Positions 50,579 to 60,493 of a stretch of 64,000 nt of DNA are shown piece after piece (positions within the stretch are counted from its first letter, which is position 1; each line of letters starts with the position of its first letter). The DNA is from Chitinophagaceae bacterium (GTDB taxonomy: Bacteria > Bacteroidota > Bacteroidia > Chitinophagales > Chitinophagaceae). The DNA is taken from NCBI GenBank assembly GCA_947371755.1, contig CANBQT010000004.1, forward strand, positions 36,810 through 100,809, read 5' to 3'. A program made the translations under genes and the position numbers. The notes beneath the pieces were generated by a model that was not told the DNA's origin, ran no database searches, and saw only the letters and a program-made list of their open reading frames with translations.

Positions 50579-52501
50579 ATGATGATCGATCCGGTAAAAC
50601 AATTAGAAAAAAAATTCTTCGAGCTACTCAGCACGGAAGTAGCCATGCAGAAGTTTTTGAATAATGAAGCCTTTGCAGGTATTTGGTTTTGGGATCTGCA
50701 TGATCGTGGTACTATTTGGCTTAGTAATTCATTGGAAAAATTATTAGGTTTTGAAGAAAACCAACACCTGAAAATTCCACTCTCCTGGAATGAATTGCTC
50801 CCTGTTGATAGAATTGATACAATTTGTAATTCTTTTGATACCTATTTAGCATCTGATACTGAATCACAATTTGAAATGCAGATTCCGTTCTTACAAAAGA
50901 ATAGTCGTGTTCATTATTTAAAGTGCAGGGCTATTGCTGTAAATAATAAGTCTTACCTCCTAGGTCTAATTCAAGTTCAACATAAAAGTGAAGAGATCCG
51001 GACAGATCATATCACAGAATTTCCATTTACACGTAATTCCATTGAATTAGAGCAAGAAATACCGTTAAAAAATTTAGCCGTTGACATTAATGACGATCAT
51101 GAATTTGCTTCGAAATATGAAAGCTTAATAAATGCGGGAAATTTGGGAGGATGGGAATATAAAGTAGATAATGGTGATCTTTGGTGTAGTAAGGAATATT
51201 TTGAGTTATTGGGCTATGACACAAGTTCCATAAAAAGCTGGGAAAAATATGAGACCCAAAAAGTATGGGTAGACTTATTACATCCTGAGGATAAAGAAAA
51301 TGCTAGAGCTTATTTTACGAATTACTTAAAGCACCTGAAAGGAATTTATCGACAGGAGTTTCGCATGAAACATGCTGATGGGAACTGGATTTGGGTCTCT
51401 AGTAGAGGAAAGGTAATGAGTGAAATTGTAGATGGGGTAAAAACAAAAATTGTTATTGGTACACATACCGACATCTCTGAAAGTAAAAGGTTAGAAAAAA
51501 AGCTATTTGAGAGTAATACATTGATGTTAAAAGATAATGCACTTTTAAATTCAATTATCAATAGTCCCGATAATATCATTATTATCAGTATTGATATGGA
51601 ATACCGTTACACTTCCTTTACGAACAATTACCGAAAATTTGTAAAAGAGAAATTCGGAAAGGATATCTATATTGGATACAAATTAATAGATATATTTTCT
51701 GAATCACAGTTAACCATTTTTAAACCTAAAATTGATGCAGCTCTTAGTGGAGAGCATTGTGAACTAAGTGTGTCAATTCCTATTGATTCTAATAAATTGC
51801 TATACGTCAATAATAAATATAATCCTATTCAGGATGAATATGGTAAAATTATCGGCGCAACAGTTTTTATACATGACATCACGAGTGAAAAGAATTCTGA
51901 AATTGAGAATAAAATGAATGAATTGAGGTATTCTAGTTTATTCTATGGAGCTAGTGATGCCATTTTCATTGCGAATGCTGCAACAGGTTTTTTGGTGGAT
52001 GTAAACCTGAAAGCAATTGAATTGACTGGATATGAAAAATCTGAACTTTTATCCATGCATCAGACTCAACTTCACCCACCTGAAATATTACTTGAAATAG
52101 AATCGATCTTCAAAAAGTTTAGTTCTGCAAAAGGATTTATCTCAATTGAATCATTAGTCTTGTCAAAAAACGGCAAACTAATTCCGGTTCAAATCACAGC
52201 AGGCAGTACTTTCCAAATTGGGGAGGAGACTTTTGTGGCTGGATATTTTAAAGACATTAGTTCCAGAGTTCGCATCACTGAAGAATTGAAAATACACAGC
52301 CAGCATCTAAAAGATATTGCCTGGACCCAATCGCATATGTTAAGAGCCCCATTAACCAGGTTAATGGGATTAGTAAATGCATTACATCGGGGTATTGTGC
52401 CTGAAGAGGAAAAGTCTATGTACCTGAATTATGTAAAAGAGGCGTCTAATGAGCTGGATGATGTAATTAGAGATATTACAGCCAATACCATCATTAATTA
52501 A
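50579..52501 (+). CDS. Multi-PAS sensor protein ending in a HisKA-like segment without ATPase domain
   Basis: PAS/PAC pattern FRMKHADGNWIWVSSRGKV, then AWTQSHMLRAPLTRLMGLVNALHRG and C-terminus about 55 residues later. Confidence 0.85.
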   Translation: MMIDPVKQLEKKFFELLSTEVAMQKFLNNEAFAGIWFWDLHDRGTIWLSNSLEKLLGFEENQHLKIPLSWNELLPVDRIDTICNSFDTYLASDTESQFEMQIPFLQKNSRVHYLKCRAIAVNNKSYLLGLIQVQHKSEEIRTDHITEFPFTRNSIELEQEIPLKNLAVDINDDHEFASKYESLINAGNLGGWEYKVDNGDLWCSKEYFELLGYDTSSIKSWEKYETQKVWVDLLHPEDKENARAYFTNYLKHLKGIYRQEFRMKHADGNWIWVSSRGKVMSEIVDGVKTKIVIGTHTDISESKRLEKKLFESNTLMLKDNALLNSIINSPDNIIIISIDMEYRYTSFTNNYRKFVKEKFGKDIYIGYKLIDIFSESQLTIFKPKIDAALSGEHCELSVSIPIDSNKLLYVNNKYNPIQDEYGKIIGATVFIHDITSEKNSEIENKMNELRYSSLFYGASDAIFIANAATGFLVDVNLKAIELTGYEKSELLSMHQTQLHPPEILLEIESIFKKFSSAKGFISIESLVLSKNGKLIPVQITAGSTFQIGEETFVAGYFKDISSRVRITEELKIHSQHLKDIAWTQSHMLRAPLTRLMGLVNALHRGIVPEEEKSMYLNYVKEASNELDDVIRDITANTIIN

Positions 52502-52502
52502 T

Positions 52503-53750
52503 TTATAAACCCATCGCCTTTCTTTGTTTTACCATTTTACTCACTCTATATACCATTAAAATACTTATTACAGAAAGCACTGAAATTACAATACCTAAAG
52601 TGTTATAGTGTTCCAATGGACTATACTTGTCTTTCTGTACTACAATCATTCCACCAACAACAGCGGCTACTCCACCTGCTATTTGTTGTAAGGAAGCATT
52701 GATACTCATAAATGCGCCTCGGTCATGCATTTTAGGGAGTCCCGAAGTAAGTGCCATTGCAGGTACCATCCTACTCATCATACTAACCATAAAAAAGATA
52801 TTCATGATGATGATTAAAGTAAAAGCAACTGGTGTGAGATTGGTATAGATTAATACCATGATGATCATCATGATCGAAGCAATTAAAAAGATCTTGAACT
52901 TATCTATGGTATCACTTAATCTTCCAATCAAGGGCATTGTAATAAGTGAACTAACACCCGAGACCATAAAAACTATGGGTAGTTGTTGTTGAGTAAGTTT
53001 CAAATTGTTGATCGCAAAAGCACTACTCCAAGGCATCATCATAAACCCACCAATAGACAATATGGCTGTTGATAAAAAGCCTATTCGATAATGTTTTTGA
53101 GAGATGGTATTTATTAAGTGCAGGATGACATTTTTTTCATTCTTTTGATCTAAATGTTTCGTAACAGGTTTTAGTTTTAATAATACGATCAACCAAACAA
53201 TCGCAGCAAGAGCAACAATCATTAAAAATGGCGTTTGCCATCCCCATGCATTTGCAAGGTATAAACTGATCGGAATTCCTAAAACCTGACTAGCACCAAA
53301 CCCCATTTGCATAAAGCCCATCACTCTTCCCCTTTTTTGTATCGGGAAGAGGTCCGCAACAATGGCCATTGAAATAGAACCTATCACTCCTCCAAAAAGT
53401 CCGGTAATGATCCTTGCCACAATTAGCATGATATAATTATGTGCAAGTCCACAAAATAAAGTGCCTATGATAAAACCAATATAGAAAAACAATAATAATT
53501 TTTTACGATCGAATTTGTCAGCAAAACCTGCGGTTAATAAACCGGATATACCAGCACTAAAGGCATATGCAGAAACTGCCATGCCAAATTGAGAGGTCTT
53601 TAAGTTCATTGATTTCATCAGCATATCACCCAATGGCGACATCACCATAAAATCCAATACCACGGTAAATTGTGTGATGGCTAATAAAAATATGACTAGT
53701 ACCTGATAAGCTGTAAACTTATCAGTATGATGAGTTGTTTCTGTTTGCAA
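52503..53750 (-). CDS. MFS transporter
   Basis: 12-TM pattern, GFADKFDRKKLLLFFYIGFIIGTLFCGLAHNYIMLIVARIITGLFGGVIGS. Confidence 0.9.
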   Translation of the reverse strand: MQTETTHHTDKFTAYQVLVIFLLAITQFTVVLDFMVMSPLGDMLMKSMNLKTSQFGMAVSAYAFSAGISGLLTAGFADKFDRKKLLLFFYIGFIIGTLFCGLAHNYIMLIVARIITGLFGGVIGSISMAIVADLFPIQKRGRVMGFMQMGFGASQVLGIPISLYLANAWGWQTPFLMIVALAAIVWLIVLLKLKPVTKHLDQKNEKNVILHLINTISQKHYRIGFLSTAILSIGGFMMMPWSSAFAINNLKLTQQQLPIVFMVSGVSSLITMPLIGRLSDTIDKFKIFLIASIMMIIMVLIYTNLTPVAFTLIIIMNIFFMVSMMSRMVPAMALTSGLPKMHDRGAFMSINASLQQIAGGVAAVVGGMIVVQKDKYSPLEHYNTLGIVISVLSVISILMVYRVSKMVKQRKAMGL

Positions 53751-53835
53751 GTAGGTGCTTTAAATAATAAAAGGATCTCTTTAACTCAGCAAAGAAATCC
53801 TTTTAAATTTAGAATACAAAACCTTCTGTATAAAC

Positions 53836-56253
53836 TTATTGGCATTCCAGATCTACAGTATTCAACTGAATGCCATCCAAAACCGCTTCAAAACGTTGCT
53901 TGCTTTTTGTTTTTCCCGACTGAATAATTACCTGACACTTTCCATTGAAACTTGATCTTTGCCATTTGGCATCCTTACAAAAGTCGGCTTCATGACTACT
54001 GGGATCTCCATTGCCTACACCAATTATTTTAGCATCACCCAACAATTTAAAGCTGATCATTTTGTTCGCATCTGGAACTACACGGCCTTCTTTGTCTAAA
54101 ACAGTAATATTGATAACAGAGATATCCTTTCCATCTGCACTTAAATGCGTTTTGGAAGGCTCTAATAATAATTTTGCCGCCTCATTGGTGGTTTCAACAA
54201 AACTGATTAATCTTTTTCCTTTCTTATAAGCCACCGCTTCTAATTTGCCTGGTTCATAATTCACAGACCATTGTAGATGACTATTTCTGGGCATGTCTTT
54301 TTTACCAAGACTTTTTCCATTCAAGAATAGTTCCACATTGTCGGCATTAGTATTTACCCAAACATCAATGGGTTTTCCTTCTTTGCCTTTCCAATTCCAG
54401 TGCGGGGAAATATGCAATACATCTTTATCTGTCCACCAACTTTGATAATAATAATAGATATTCTTTGGAAATCCACATGCATCCATAATTCCAAAATGAG
54501 AACTGATATTCGGCCATCTATAGGGTGTGGGTTCGCCTCTATAATCAAAGCCTGTCCACACAAATCCCCCTATCCAATAATTATTTACTGCCGCAACTTT
54601 CCACCAGGCTTCGGCTCTACTTGCCCACCAAGGTGCTATAATATCCTGATCTGGAACATAGGCTTTGATGCTGTCTTTTTCATAGATGCCTCTGGTTGTA
54701 ACAGTACTTCCCATTTCAGTTCCAATTATGGGTTGTTTGGGATGATCTCTATGATAATCTGCTACTGCATCATGACGGTAATTAAAACCTCTGATAGGAA
54801 TTACTTCGTTTACACCCTTAAAATAATTGGGTAGATCTGCAGCATAAGTACTTGTTCTAGTGGGATCTAACTCTATCTGTTTTGCTAAAAGTGTTTGTGC
54901 TATTCTTTTGCCAATGGTAGTGCTTTGAATCCATCCTTCTTCATTACCGATGGACCAAAGGAAGATCGAAGGATGATTACAATCGCGCTTGATTAATCTT
55001 TCGAACTGATCAATAAATTCATTACTACTATTCAATAATCGTTGTTCATCTAAGACGAGCATACCCAAACTATCGCAGGCATCCAGTAATTCAGGAGTAG
55101 GTGCATTGTGACTGGTACGATAGGCGTTACTACCCATTTTCTTTAAAAGGTCGATCCGATAAAATTGCATTTCATCGGGAAGTGCAGATCCAATTCCTGC
55201 ATGATCTTGATGGTTATTGGTGCCTTTAATTTTAACATGTTTACCGTTTAAGAAAAATCCTTCGTTGGCATCAAATCTTAGGGTACGTACCCCAAATCGA
55301 TGAATCTGTTTGTCTATGATCTTATCAGCGATCTTAATTTCAGAAACTACTCTATACAAATAGGGACTATCTAAATCCCAAACATGTGGTTTTTTTAAAG
55401 TTAGATTTTGTTTGAGTTGCAGGTTAGTTCTGGAAGATAGGATGATATTTTGCGCCGGAGCACTTGCAATTTTATTGCCATTTCTATCGGTGATATAAGT
55501 TTGTAAGATTCCATTACTGCCATTAAAACTTTTGTTTTCTATGGTTGTCTCAACCCCTACTTGGGCGTCTTTACCCTTCATATCAGTATATACAAAAACG
55601 CCGTCATTTGCAATGTGCAGATTATTCAATTTCTTTAACCAAACATGCCTGTAGATTCCTGCGCCCTCATAGAACCACCCCTCATATTGAGTTGCGTCTA
55701 CACGTACAGTGATTACATTTTCTTTTTCATAGTTAATAAAATCAGTAATATCATAATTCACACCCAAATAACCACTGAGGTTGGTGCCAGTAAAAATTCC
55801 ATTCACCCAAACACTTGCATTTCTAAAGATTCCATCAAATTGTAATTGGAAACGATTGCCGGAATCGGCCTTGGCTATTTTAAAATGTTTACGATACCAG
55901 CCAATACTGGTTTCAGGAAATAACCCACCCACTTTTCTAAAACCATGAGACTCTACATCAAAATTGGAATTGTTAGCAAAGGGTACTTCTATAGCCCAAT
56001 CGTGGGGAAGGTTCAAATTTGTCCAACCGCTATCCACAAAATTTGGATCAATGGCAGTTTCATAAGCTCCACCTGTTTTAGAAAAAATATTGGCAATGCC
56101 ATATTTGAAGTCTTTCGTAGGGTCTGATGCATGTCCATAATGAAATTTCCATTGATCGTCAAAGTTGATGACCTGTTGTGCTTTCGTGGATGAATGGATG
56201 AAAATTAATAAGAACGTGAATAATACTTGAATTGTATTTCTTTTTAAAAACAT
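53836..56253 (-). CDS. GH2 family beta-galactosidase-like glycoside hydrolase, secreted
   Basis: LNLPHDWAIEVPF, GWYRKHF, VKIKGTNNHQDHAGIGSALPD, LWSIGNEEGW, GTEMG. Confidence 0.92.
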   Translation of the reverse strand: MFLKRNTIQVLFTFLLIFIHSSTKAQQVINFDDQWKFHYGHASDPTKDFKYGIANIFSKTGGAYETAIDPNFVDSGWTNLNLPHDWAIEVPFANNSNFDVESHGFRKVGGLFPETSIGWYRKHFKIAKADSGNRFQLQFDGIFRNASVWVNGIFTGTNLSGYLGVNYDITDFINYEKENVITVRVDATQYEGWFYEGAGIYRHVWLKKLNNLHIANDGVFVYTDMKGKDAQVGVETTIENKSFNGSNGILQTYITDRNGNKIASAPAQNIILSSRTNLQLKQNLTLKKPHVWDLDSPYLYRVVSEIKIADKIIDKQIHRFGVRTLRFDANEGFFLNGKHVKIKGTNNHQDHAGIGSALPDEMQFYRIDLLKKMGSNAYRTSHNAPTPELLDACDSLGMLVLDEQRLLNSSNEFIDQFERLIKRDCNHPSIFLWSIGNEEGWIQSTTIGKRIAQTLLAKQIELDPTRTSTYAADLPNYFKGVNEVIPIRGFNYRHDAVADYHRDHPKQPIIGTEMGSTVTTRGIYEKDSIKAYVPDQDIIAPWWASRAEAWWKVAAVNNYWIGGFVWTGFDYRGEPTPYRWPNISSHFGIMDACGFPKNIYYYYQSWWTDKDVLHISPHWNWKGKEGKPIDVWVNTNADNVELFLNGKSLGKKDMPRNSHLQWSVNYEPGKLEAVAYKKGKRLISFVETTNEAAKLLLEPSKTHLSADGKDISVINITVLDKEGRVVPDANKMISFKLLGDAKIIGVGNGDPSSHEADFCKDAKWQRSSFNGKCQVIIQSGKTKSKQRFEAVLDGIQLNTVDLECQ

Positions 56254-56525
56254 AGGAAGGTTTTAAATTTCAGTAAAACAAGCGGTGAGTAATCAAAATA
56301 GAAGAAGTAAAGTTATTTAGATCAACCGAAATAAAGATGATAATTATCAAGTTTCATCGAAACGATAGGTTCTAAGAATACTAAATAATTGACTGCATTG
56401 AAAGACTGGGAAGGGATTTATTGACATCCTATAGCAAAAGCCTTAATAAATAGATTTTTATTTTTTTGAATGCAAAACCTTGATTAATTTTTGATAACTT
56501 AATCATTAATATTTCATTTCTTTCT

Positions 56526-57626
56526 ATGCCCTTGAAATTATCGAGCTATAAAGTCTGGATCCTGGCACCTCATTTAATTACCAATGATAGTAATATTGAT
56601 TATTACTACGACTATACCCAAAGCATCGAAGAATATACAAAAGTGTTCAAGGAGTTACAGATCGATTGGCAATGGCAACCTGTTACATTACAAGATTTTA
56701 AATCAGTGATTGATAATATCTCAGAATTCAATCAATTGAACAACCAATTGGTGTTGAATTTATGTGATGGTGATGAGATCAATGACACTCCAGGAATTTC
56801 GGTGATTCATTATTTAGAACAGAAAGGCATCTGTTATACTGGAGCGGACGCCTATTTTTACGATATCACTACTTCTAAAATCCCTATGAAAACGGCTTTT
56901 GATCAGTATGCCGTTGCAACTGCTGCATGGAAGTCAATTAAAAATGAACAAAACAGTTTGACTACTATTTTTGAGGAATTAGGAACCCCCATCATTTTAA
57001 AGCCAGCAGTGAGTGGTGGTAGTATGGGAATTGGTATTAAAAATGTGGTTTCAAACCTCGATGAATGTAATGTGCAAATACAGAAAATGCAGAGTGGTTA
57101 TCGGGGATGGTCTTTAACTGTTGATGGAATCATTGCAGAGTCGTTCATAGAAGGCCCAGAATATACTGTGTTTATTACTGGCAATTATGATAGCCCTGAA
57201 AAGGCAACTATATTTACACCTGTAGAAAGGGTGTTTCATGAATCACTACCTGAAACCGAAAAATTCTTATCCTTTGATCGTCTATGGGAAATTTATGAAG
57301 ACGAAACTCCTATGCCTAATGAAGATTTTTTTTATGAATACAAGGAACCTGAAGCTGCCTTGATTGGCGAAATAAAAAAACTTTCCTGGGATGCATTTGT
57401 TGCGTGTAAAGGCACAGGTTATGCAAGGGTGGATATTCGAATGGATCGAGCTACAAAAAAAATGTACGTTTTGGAAGTAAATGCACAATGCGGCATTAGT
57501 GAAGATGAAGATTTTACATCCATTGGTGCTATTCTACGGGTAAGTAATAAAAGCTTCACTGAACTAATAGCATCTATTTTAGAAGAAACTATTTCGAGAA
57601 AAATATTAATGCCAATTCCATCATGA
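56526..57626 (+). CDS. ATP-grasp ligase, D-Ala-D-Ala ligase-like
   Basis: YTGADAYFYDITTSKIPMK, PIILKPAVSGGSMGIGIKNV, GYARVDIRMDRATKKMYVLEVNAQCGI. Confidence 0.85.
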   Translation: MPLKLSSYKVWILAPHLITNDSNIDYYYDYTQSIEEYTKVFKELQIDWQWQPVTLQDFKSVIDNISEFNQLNNQLVLNLCDGDEINDTPGISVIHYLEQKGICYTGADAYFYDITTSKIPMKTAFDQYAVATAAWKSIKNEQNSLTTIFEELGTPIILKPAVSGGSMGIGIKNVVSNLDECNVQIQKMQSGYRGWSLTVDGIIAESFIEGPEYTVFITGNYDSPEKATIFTPVERVFHESLPETEKFLSFDRLWEIYEDETPMPNEDFFYEYKEPEAALIGEIKKLSWDAFVACKGTGYARVDIRMDRATKKMYVLEVNAQCGISEDEDFTSIGAILRVSNKSFTELIASILEETISRKILMPIPS

Positions 57627-59026
57627 AAATATGTGTGCTTCTTCCTGATTATTCTACATCCAATGTTGATTATCAGAATTATGATCCTCCTAGAAATTTG
57701 GCAACATTATTACCAGAGCATGAAGTGGATACTATCTTTTTGAATAAACTGATCACTTATAAACAACTGAAAGAATTAGGAACAAAGGGCTATGATATTT
57801 TTGTAAATCTTTGTGAGGCTTATCTGGAATGGGAAGTTCCTGGGATTGATGTGATCTATTCTTTGGAATTATTAAATCTTCCTTTTACTGGTCCTACTTC
57901 TATTCTATATGATCCCAGTAAAGAAATCATGAAGCTGGTTGCATATTATGAACAAATTAAAACTCCGGCTTATTGTTTGGCAAATGCAGCATCAAATTTA
58001 AATGAGTGCATTCGTAACCTTCATTTTCCTCTGTTTGTAAAACCATCCAAAGCTGGAGATAGTTTGGGTATTGATGAGCATTCGCTGGTATTGAACTTTG
58101 AAGAACTGCAGAGAAAGGCAAATGCTATATTTCCAGAATATAGTGAAGTATTAATTGAAGAATATATTGACGGAAGAGAATTTACCGTATTAATTGCTGC
58201 GAATGCAGATGGGAAATCGGCAACTGCTTTTCGCCCTGTTGAATTTATTTTTCCTAAGGGAAATGCTTACAAGACCTACGCCTTAAAAACTTCTGAATTA
58301 CATACGGATGCCAATATTCCCGTGGCAGACCAGGAATTGGATCAGCAATTGAGAACTGCTGCAGAAAAAATATTTCATTCATTTGGAGGAGTAGGGTATG
58401 CCCGTTTGGATTTCCGCATGAATGAAGCCGGGGAATTATTTTTCCTTGAAATAAATTTTACTTGTTCAGTATTTTATGAAAATGGCTATGAGGGTAGTGC
58501 CGATTATATTCTTCAATACGATGGGATAGGGCAAAAAGCATTTTTGCAACATATCATCGCGGAAGGTATTGCCAGACATGCAAGGAAGAAAAAAAGTTAT
58601 ATCGTTCGGAATAATGCCATTTCAGGTTTTGGAATCTATGCGTCAAAAGACTTAGCTCCCGGCGATTTGATTTTCAAAGGAGAAGAAATGTCTCAAAGAA
58701 TTGTCACTAAAAAATGGGTAGATGAGCATTGGAATGAAGATGAAAAATTAACTTTTAGACGCTATGCCTATCCCCTTGGGAAAGAAGTTTTTCTATTATG
58801 GAGCAACCTGCCTCAGGATTGGGCACCCCAAAATCATAGTTGTGATGCGAATACTGCCTTTGACGGATTGAATATTATAGCTAAAAGACAGATACCCAAG
58901 GAAGATGAACTAACTTTAGACTATGCCACTTTTCTTGATGAAAATGCAGAACCATTTGATTGCCTATGTGGAGCTACCAATTGTAGAGGAATTATAAAAG
59001 GTGTTGGGGGCAATAATTTTAAATAA
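57623..59026 (+). CDS. ATP-grasp ligase fused to C-terminal SET domain with post-SET motif
   Basis: ATP-grasp: PFTGPTSILYDPSKEIMK, LFVKPSKAGDSLGI, GYARLDFRMNEAGELFFLEINFTCSV; SET: VRNNAISGFGIYASKDLAPGDLI, NHSCDANTAF, DELTLDYATF, CLCGATNCRG. Confidence 0.88.
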   Translation: MKICVLLPDYSTSNVDYQNYDPPRNLATLLPEHEVDTIFLNKLITYKQLKELGTKGYDIFVNLCEAYLEWEVPGIDVIYSLELLNLPFTGPTSILYDPSKEIMKLVAYYEQIKTPAYCLANAASNLNECIRNLHFPLFVKPSKAGDSLGIDEHSLVLNFEELQRKANAIFPEYSEVLIEEYIDGREFTVLIAANADGKSATAFRPVEFIFPKGNAYKTYALKTSELHTDANIPVADQELDQQLRTAAEKIFHSFGGVGYARLDFRMNEAGELFFLEINFTCSVFYENGYEGSADYILQYDGIGQKAFLQHIIAEGIARHARKKKSYIVRNNAISGFGIYASKDLAPGDLIFKGEEMSQRIVTKKWVDEHWNEDEKLTFRRYAYPLGKEVFLLWSNLPQDWAPQNHSCDANTAFDGLNIIAKRQIPKEDELTLDYATFLDENAEPFDCLCGATNCRGIIKGVGGNNFK

Positions 59027-59032
59027 AAGGAA

Positions 59033-59605
59033 ATCACAAAAACGGTAAAAATATTATTAGTCGCTTCAAGTCTTTGGTACTTTGGAGAGGGGCTTTTTGG
59101 CCCATTATTTGCAGTTTTTTCCCAAAAAGTAGGTGGTGATTTATTGGATATTACATGGGCCTGGTCTGCTTATTTAATCGTAACAGGTGTGATGTATTTT
59201 TTTGTGGGAAAGGCATTGCAACATTCGAAATACCAGAAAGAAGTCATGATTCTTGGGTATGCACTCAATACCATATTTACATTTTCCTATCTAATGGTAA
59301 ATAGTGTTACTACCTTATTTTTTGTGCAGGTAGGACTAGGAATGGCCGAGTCTTTAAGTACCCCCATCTGGGATTCTTTATTTGCCAATGATTTAGAAGA
59401 AAAGAATAATACATTTCTGTGGGGACTGGCTACGGGACATACGCATTTTGTTACCGGAATCGCAGTGGCGATTGGTGGACTTATAACTTATTATATTTCT
59501 TTTCAAGTGTTATTTGTTATCATGGGAACGATCCAGGCAATTGCAACAATTATTCAAGCGAGACTTTTATTTGTAAAAAAAACAGTGATGAAAAAACATT
59601 CCTAG
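59033..59605 (+). CDS. Half-size MFS-like membrane protein, no ATG/GTG start at the expected N-terminus
   Basis: In-frame from 59027: KEITKTVKILLVASSLWYFGEGLFGPLFAVFSQKVGGDLLDITWAWSAY...; first recognised start is an internal TTG at 59144. Confidence 0.6.
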   Translation: MTKTVKILLVASSLWYFGEGLFGPLFAVFSQKVGGDLLDITWAWSAYLIVTGVMYFFVGKALQHSKYQKEVMILGYALNTIFTFSYLMVNSVTTLFFVQVGLGMAESLSTPIWDSLFANDLEEKNNTFLWGLATGHTHFVTGIAVAIGGLITYYISFQVLFVIMGTIQAIATIIQARLLFVKKTVMKKHS

Positions 59606-59671
59606 ATTCTGTGCATAAATAGTAATATAAACATCCTAAATTGTTTTTAAATTTATGCAAAACAAACCCCA

Positions 59672-59806
59672 ATGGAATTTTCTCTAGGCCAATTTTTTGG
59701 CGACTTCTTTGTGTTCGAGGCATTTATTGTTGCATATGTGTACTTCGTTGTAAATGGACACAATAATTTCCATAAAACACATCGAAGAGGCCTAACTGTA
59801 AAATAA
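59672..59806 (+). CDS. Putative 44-aa small membrane protein
   Basis: MEFSLGQFFGDFFVFEAFIVAYVYFVVNGHNNFHKTHRRGLTVK; hydrophobic segment plus basic tail. Confidence 0.4.
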   Translation: MEFSLGQFFGDFFVFEAFIVAYVYFVVNGHNNFHKTHRRGLTVK

Positions 59807-59810
59807 GAAA

Positions 59811-60368
59811 CTAGTTCTGATTTAATCTGCCCTTGAATTTGTGTTTTCGAGGATGGGAATACTGTCCCTTTTTTTGGAAGTCGCTACTGATGATACTGAT
59901 ATTACCATCCACTTCCAGCATGGCCAGGTCTACATTTTGTATATCTTTCGATCCATGCTCTCTGGCTGCTGCTTCCAGCTCTTCTATGGTAATCTCTGCT
60001 TTGTCGCAGTTTTCCATGTTAGGTACTCCTTTGTATATCAATAAAAGGGTTTCACCCTGTATCAACTCATTGATCTTTTTGTTCTTATAGAGTAAACGCT
60101 TCATGGTATAATTCGCAAGAAATAATGAACCGGCTGCAACCATACCTCCGTCTAAGGAAGTGTCTGGCCCGATCATTGCATTTTGAACTGCATTGCTGAT
60201 TAATAAGATAAATACTAAGTCAATCACAGATAACTGTGCTAATTCTTTCTTTCCAAAGATCCGTATGGCAATAATCATGAAAAGGTAAACCGAAACAGCT
60301 CTTAGGATGATATTGGGATAACCCTCTTTGAAAAATGCTACACTAATTTCCAGTAAATACAATTTCAT
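59811..60368 (-). CDS. DUF421/YetF-like membrane protein
   Basis: YLFMIIAIRIFGKKELAQLSVIDLVFILLISNAVQNAMIGPDTSL. Confidence 0.88.
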   Translation of the reverse strand: MKLYLLEISVAFFKEGYPNIILRAVSVYLFMIIAIRIFGKKELAQLSVIDLVFILLISNAVQNAMIGPDTSLDGGMVAAGSLFLANYTMKRLLYKNKKINELIQGETLLLIYKGVPNMENCDKAEITIEELEAAAREHGSKDIQNVDLAMLEVDGNISIISSDFQKKGQYSHPRKHKFKGRLNQN

Positions 60369-60462
60369 GAGAACCTATTTTGTTGGTAAGGTATAGAAAT
60401 TCTACTATGATTTTTCATTAAAACAAACTGAAAAAGGGAAGCTATAAGCCCTTTTTAATTCC

Positions 60463-60486
60463 ATAAATGAATAATTATTCATTTAT
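60463..60486. promoter_or_regulatory. TetR-type operator
   Basis: 24-bp perfect palindrome ATAAATGAATAATTATTCATTTAT ending 7 nt before the tetR-like GTG. Confidence 0.65.
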
Positions 60487-60493
60487 TTGCTAG

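Noticed and set aside
54400-54834. 144-aa + strand ORF within the GH2 gene
   Set aside because: Antisense to conserved GH2 catalytic region; no independent evidence
60431-60458. AAAAAGGG-AAGCTATAAG-CCCTTTTT hairpin as an attenuator for tetR
   Set aside because: Terminator-like but transcription start relative to it is unknown; may simply be a leftover terminator, not supported enough to claim regulation
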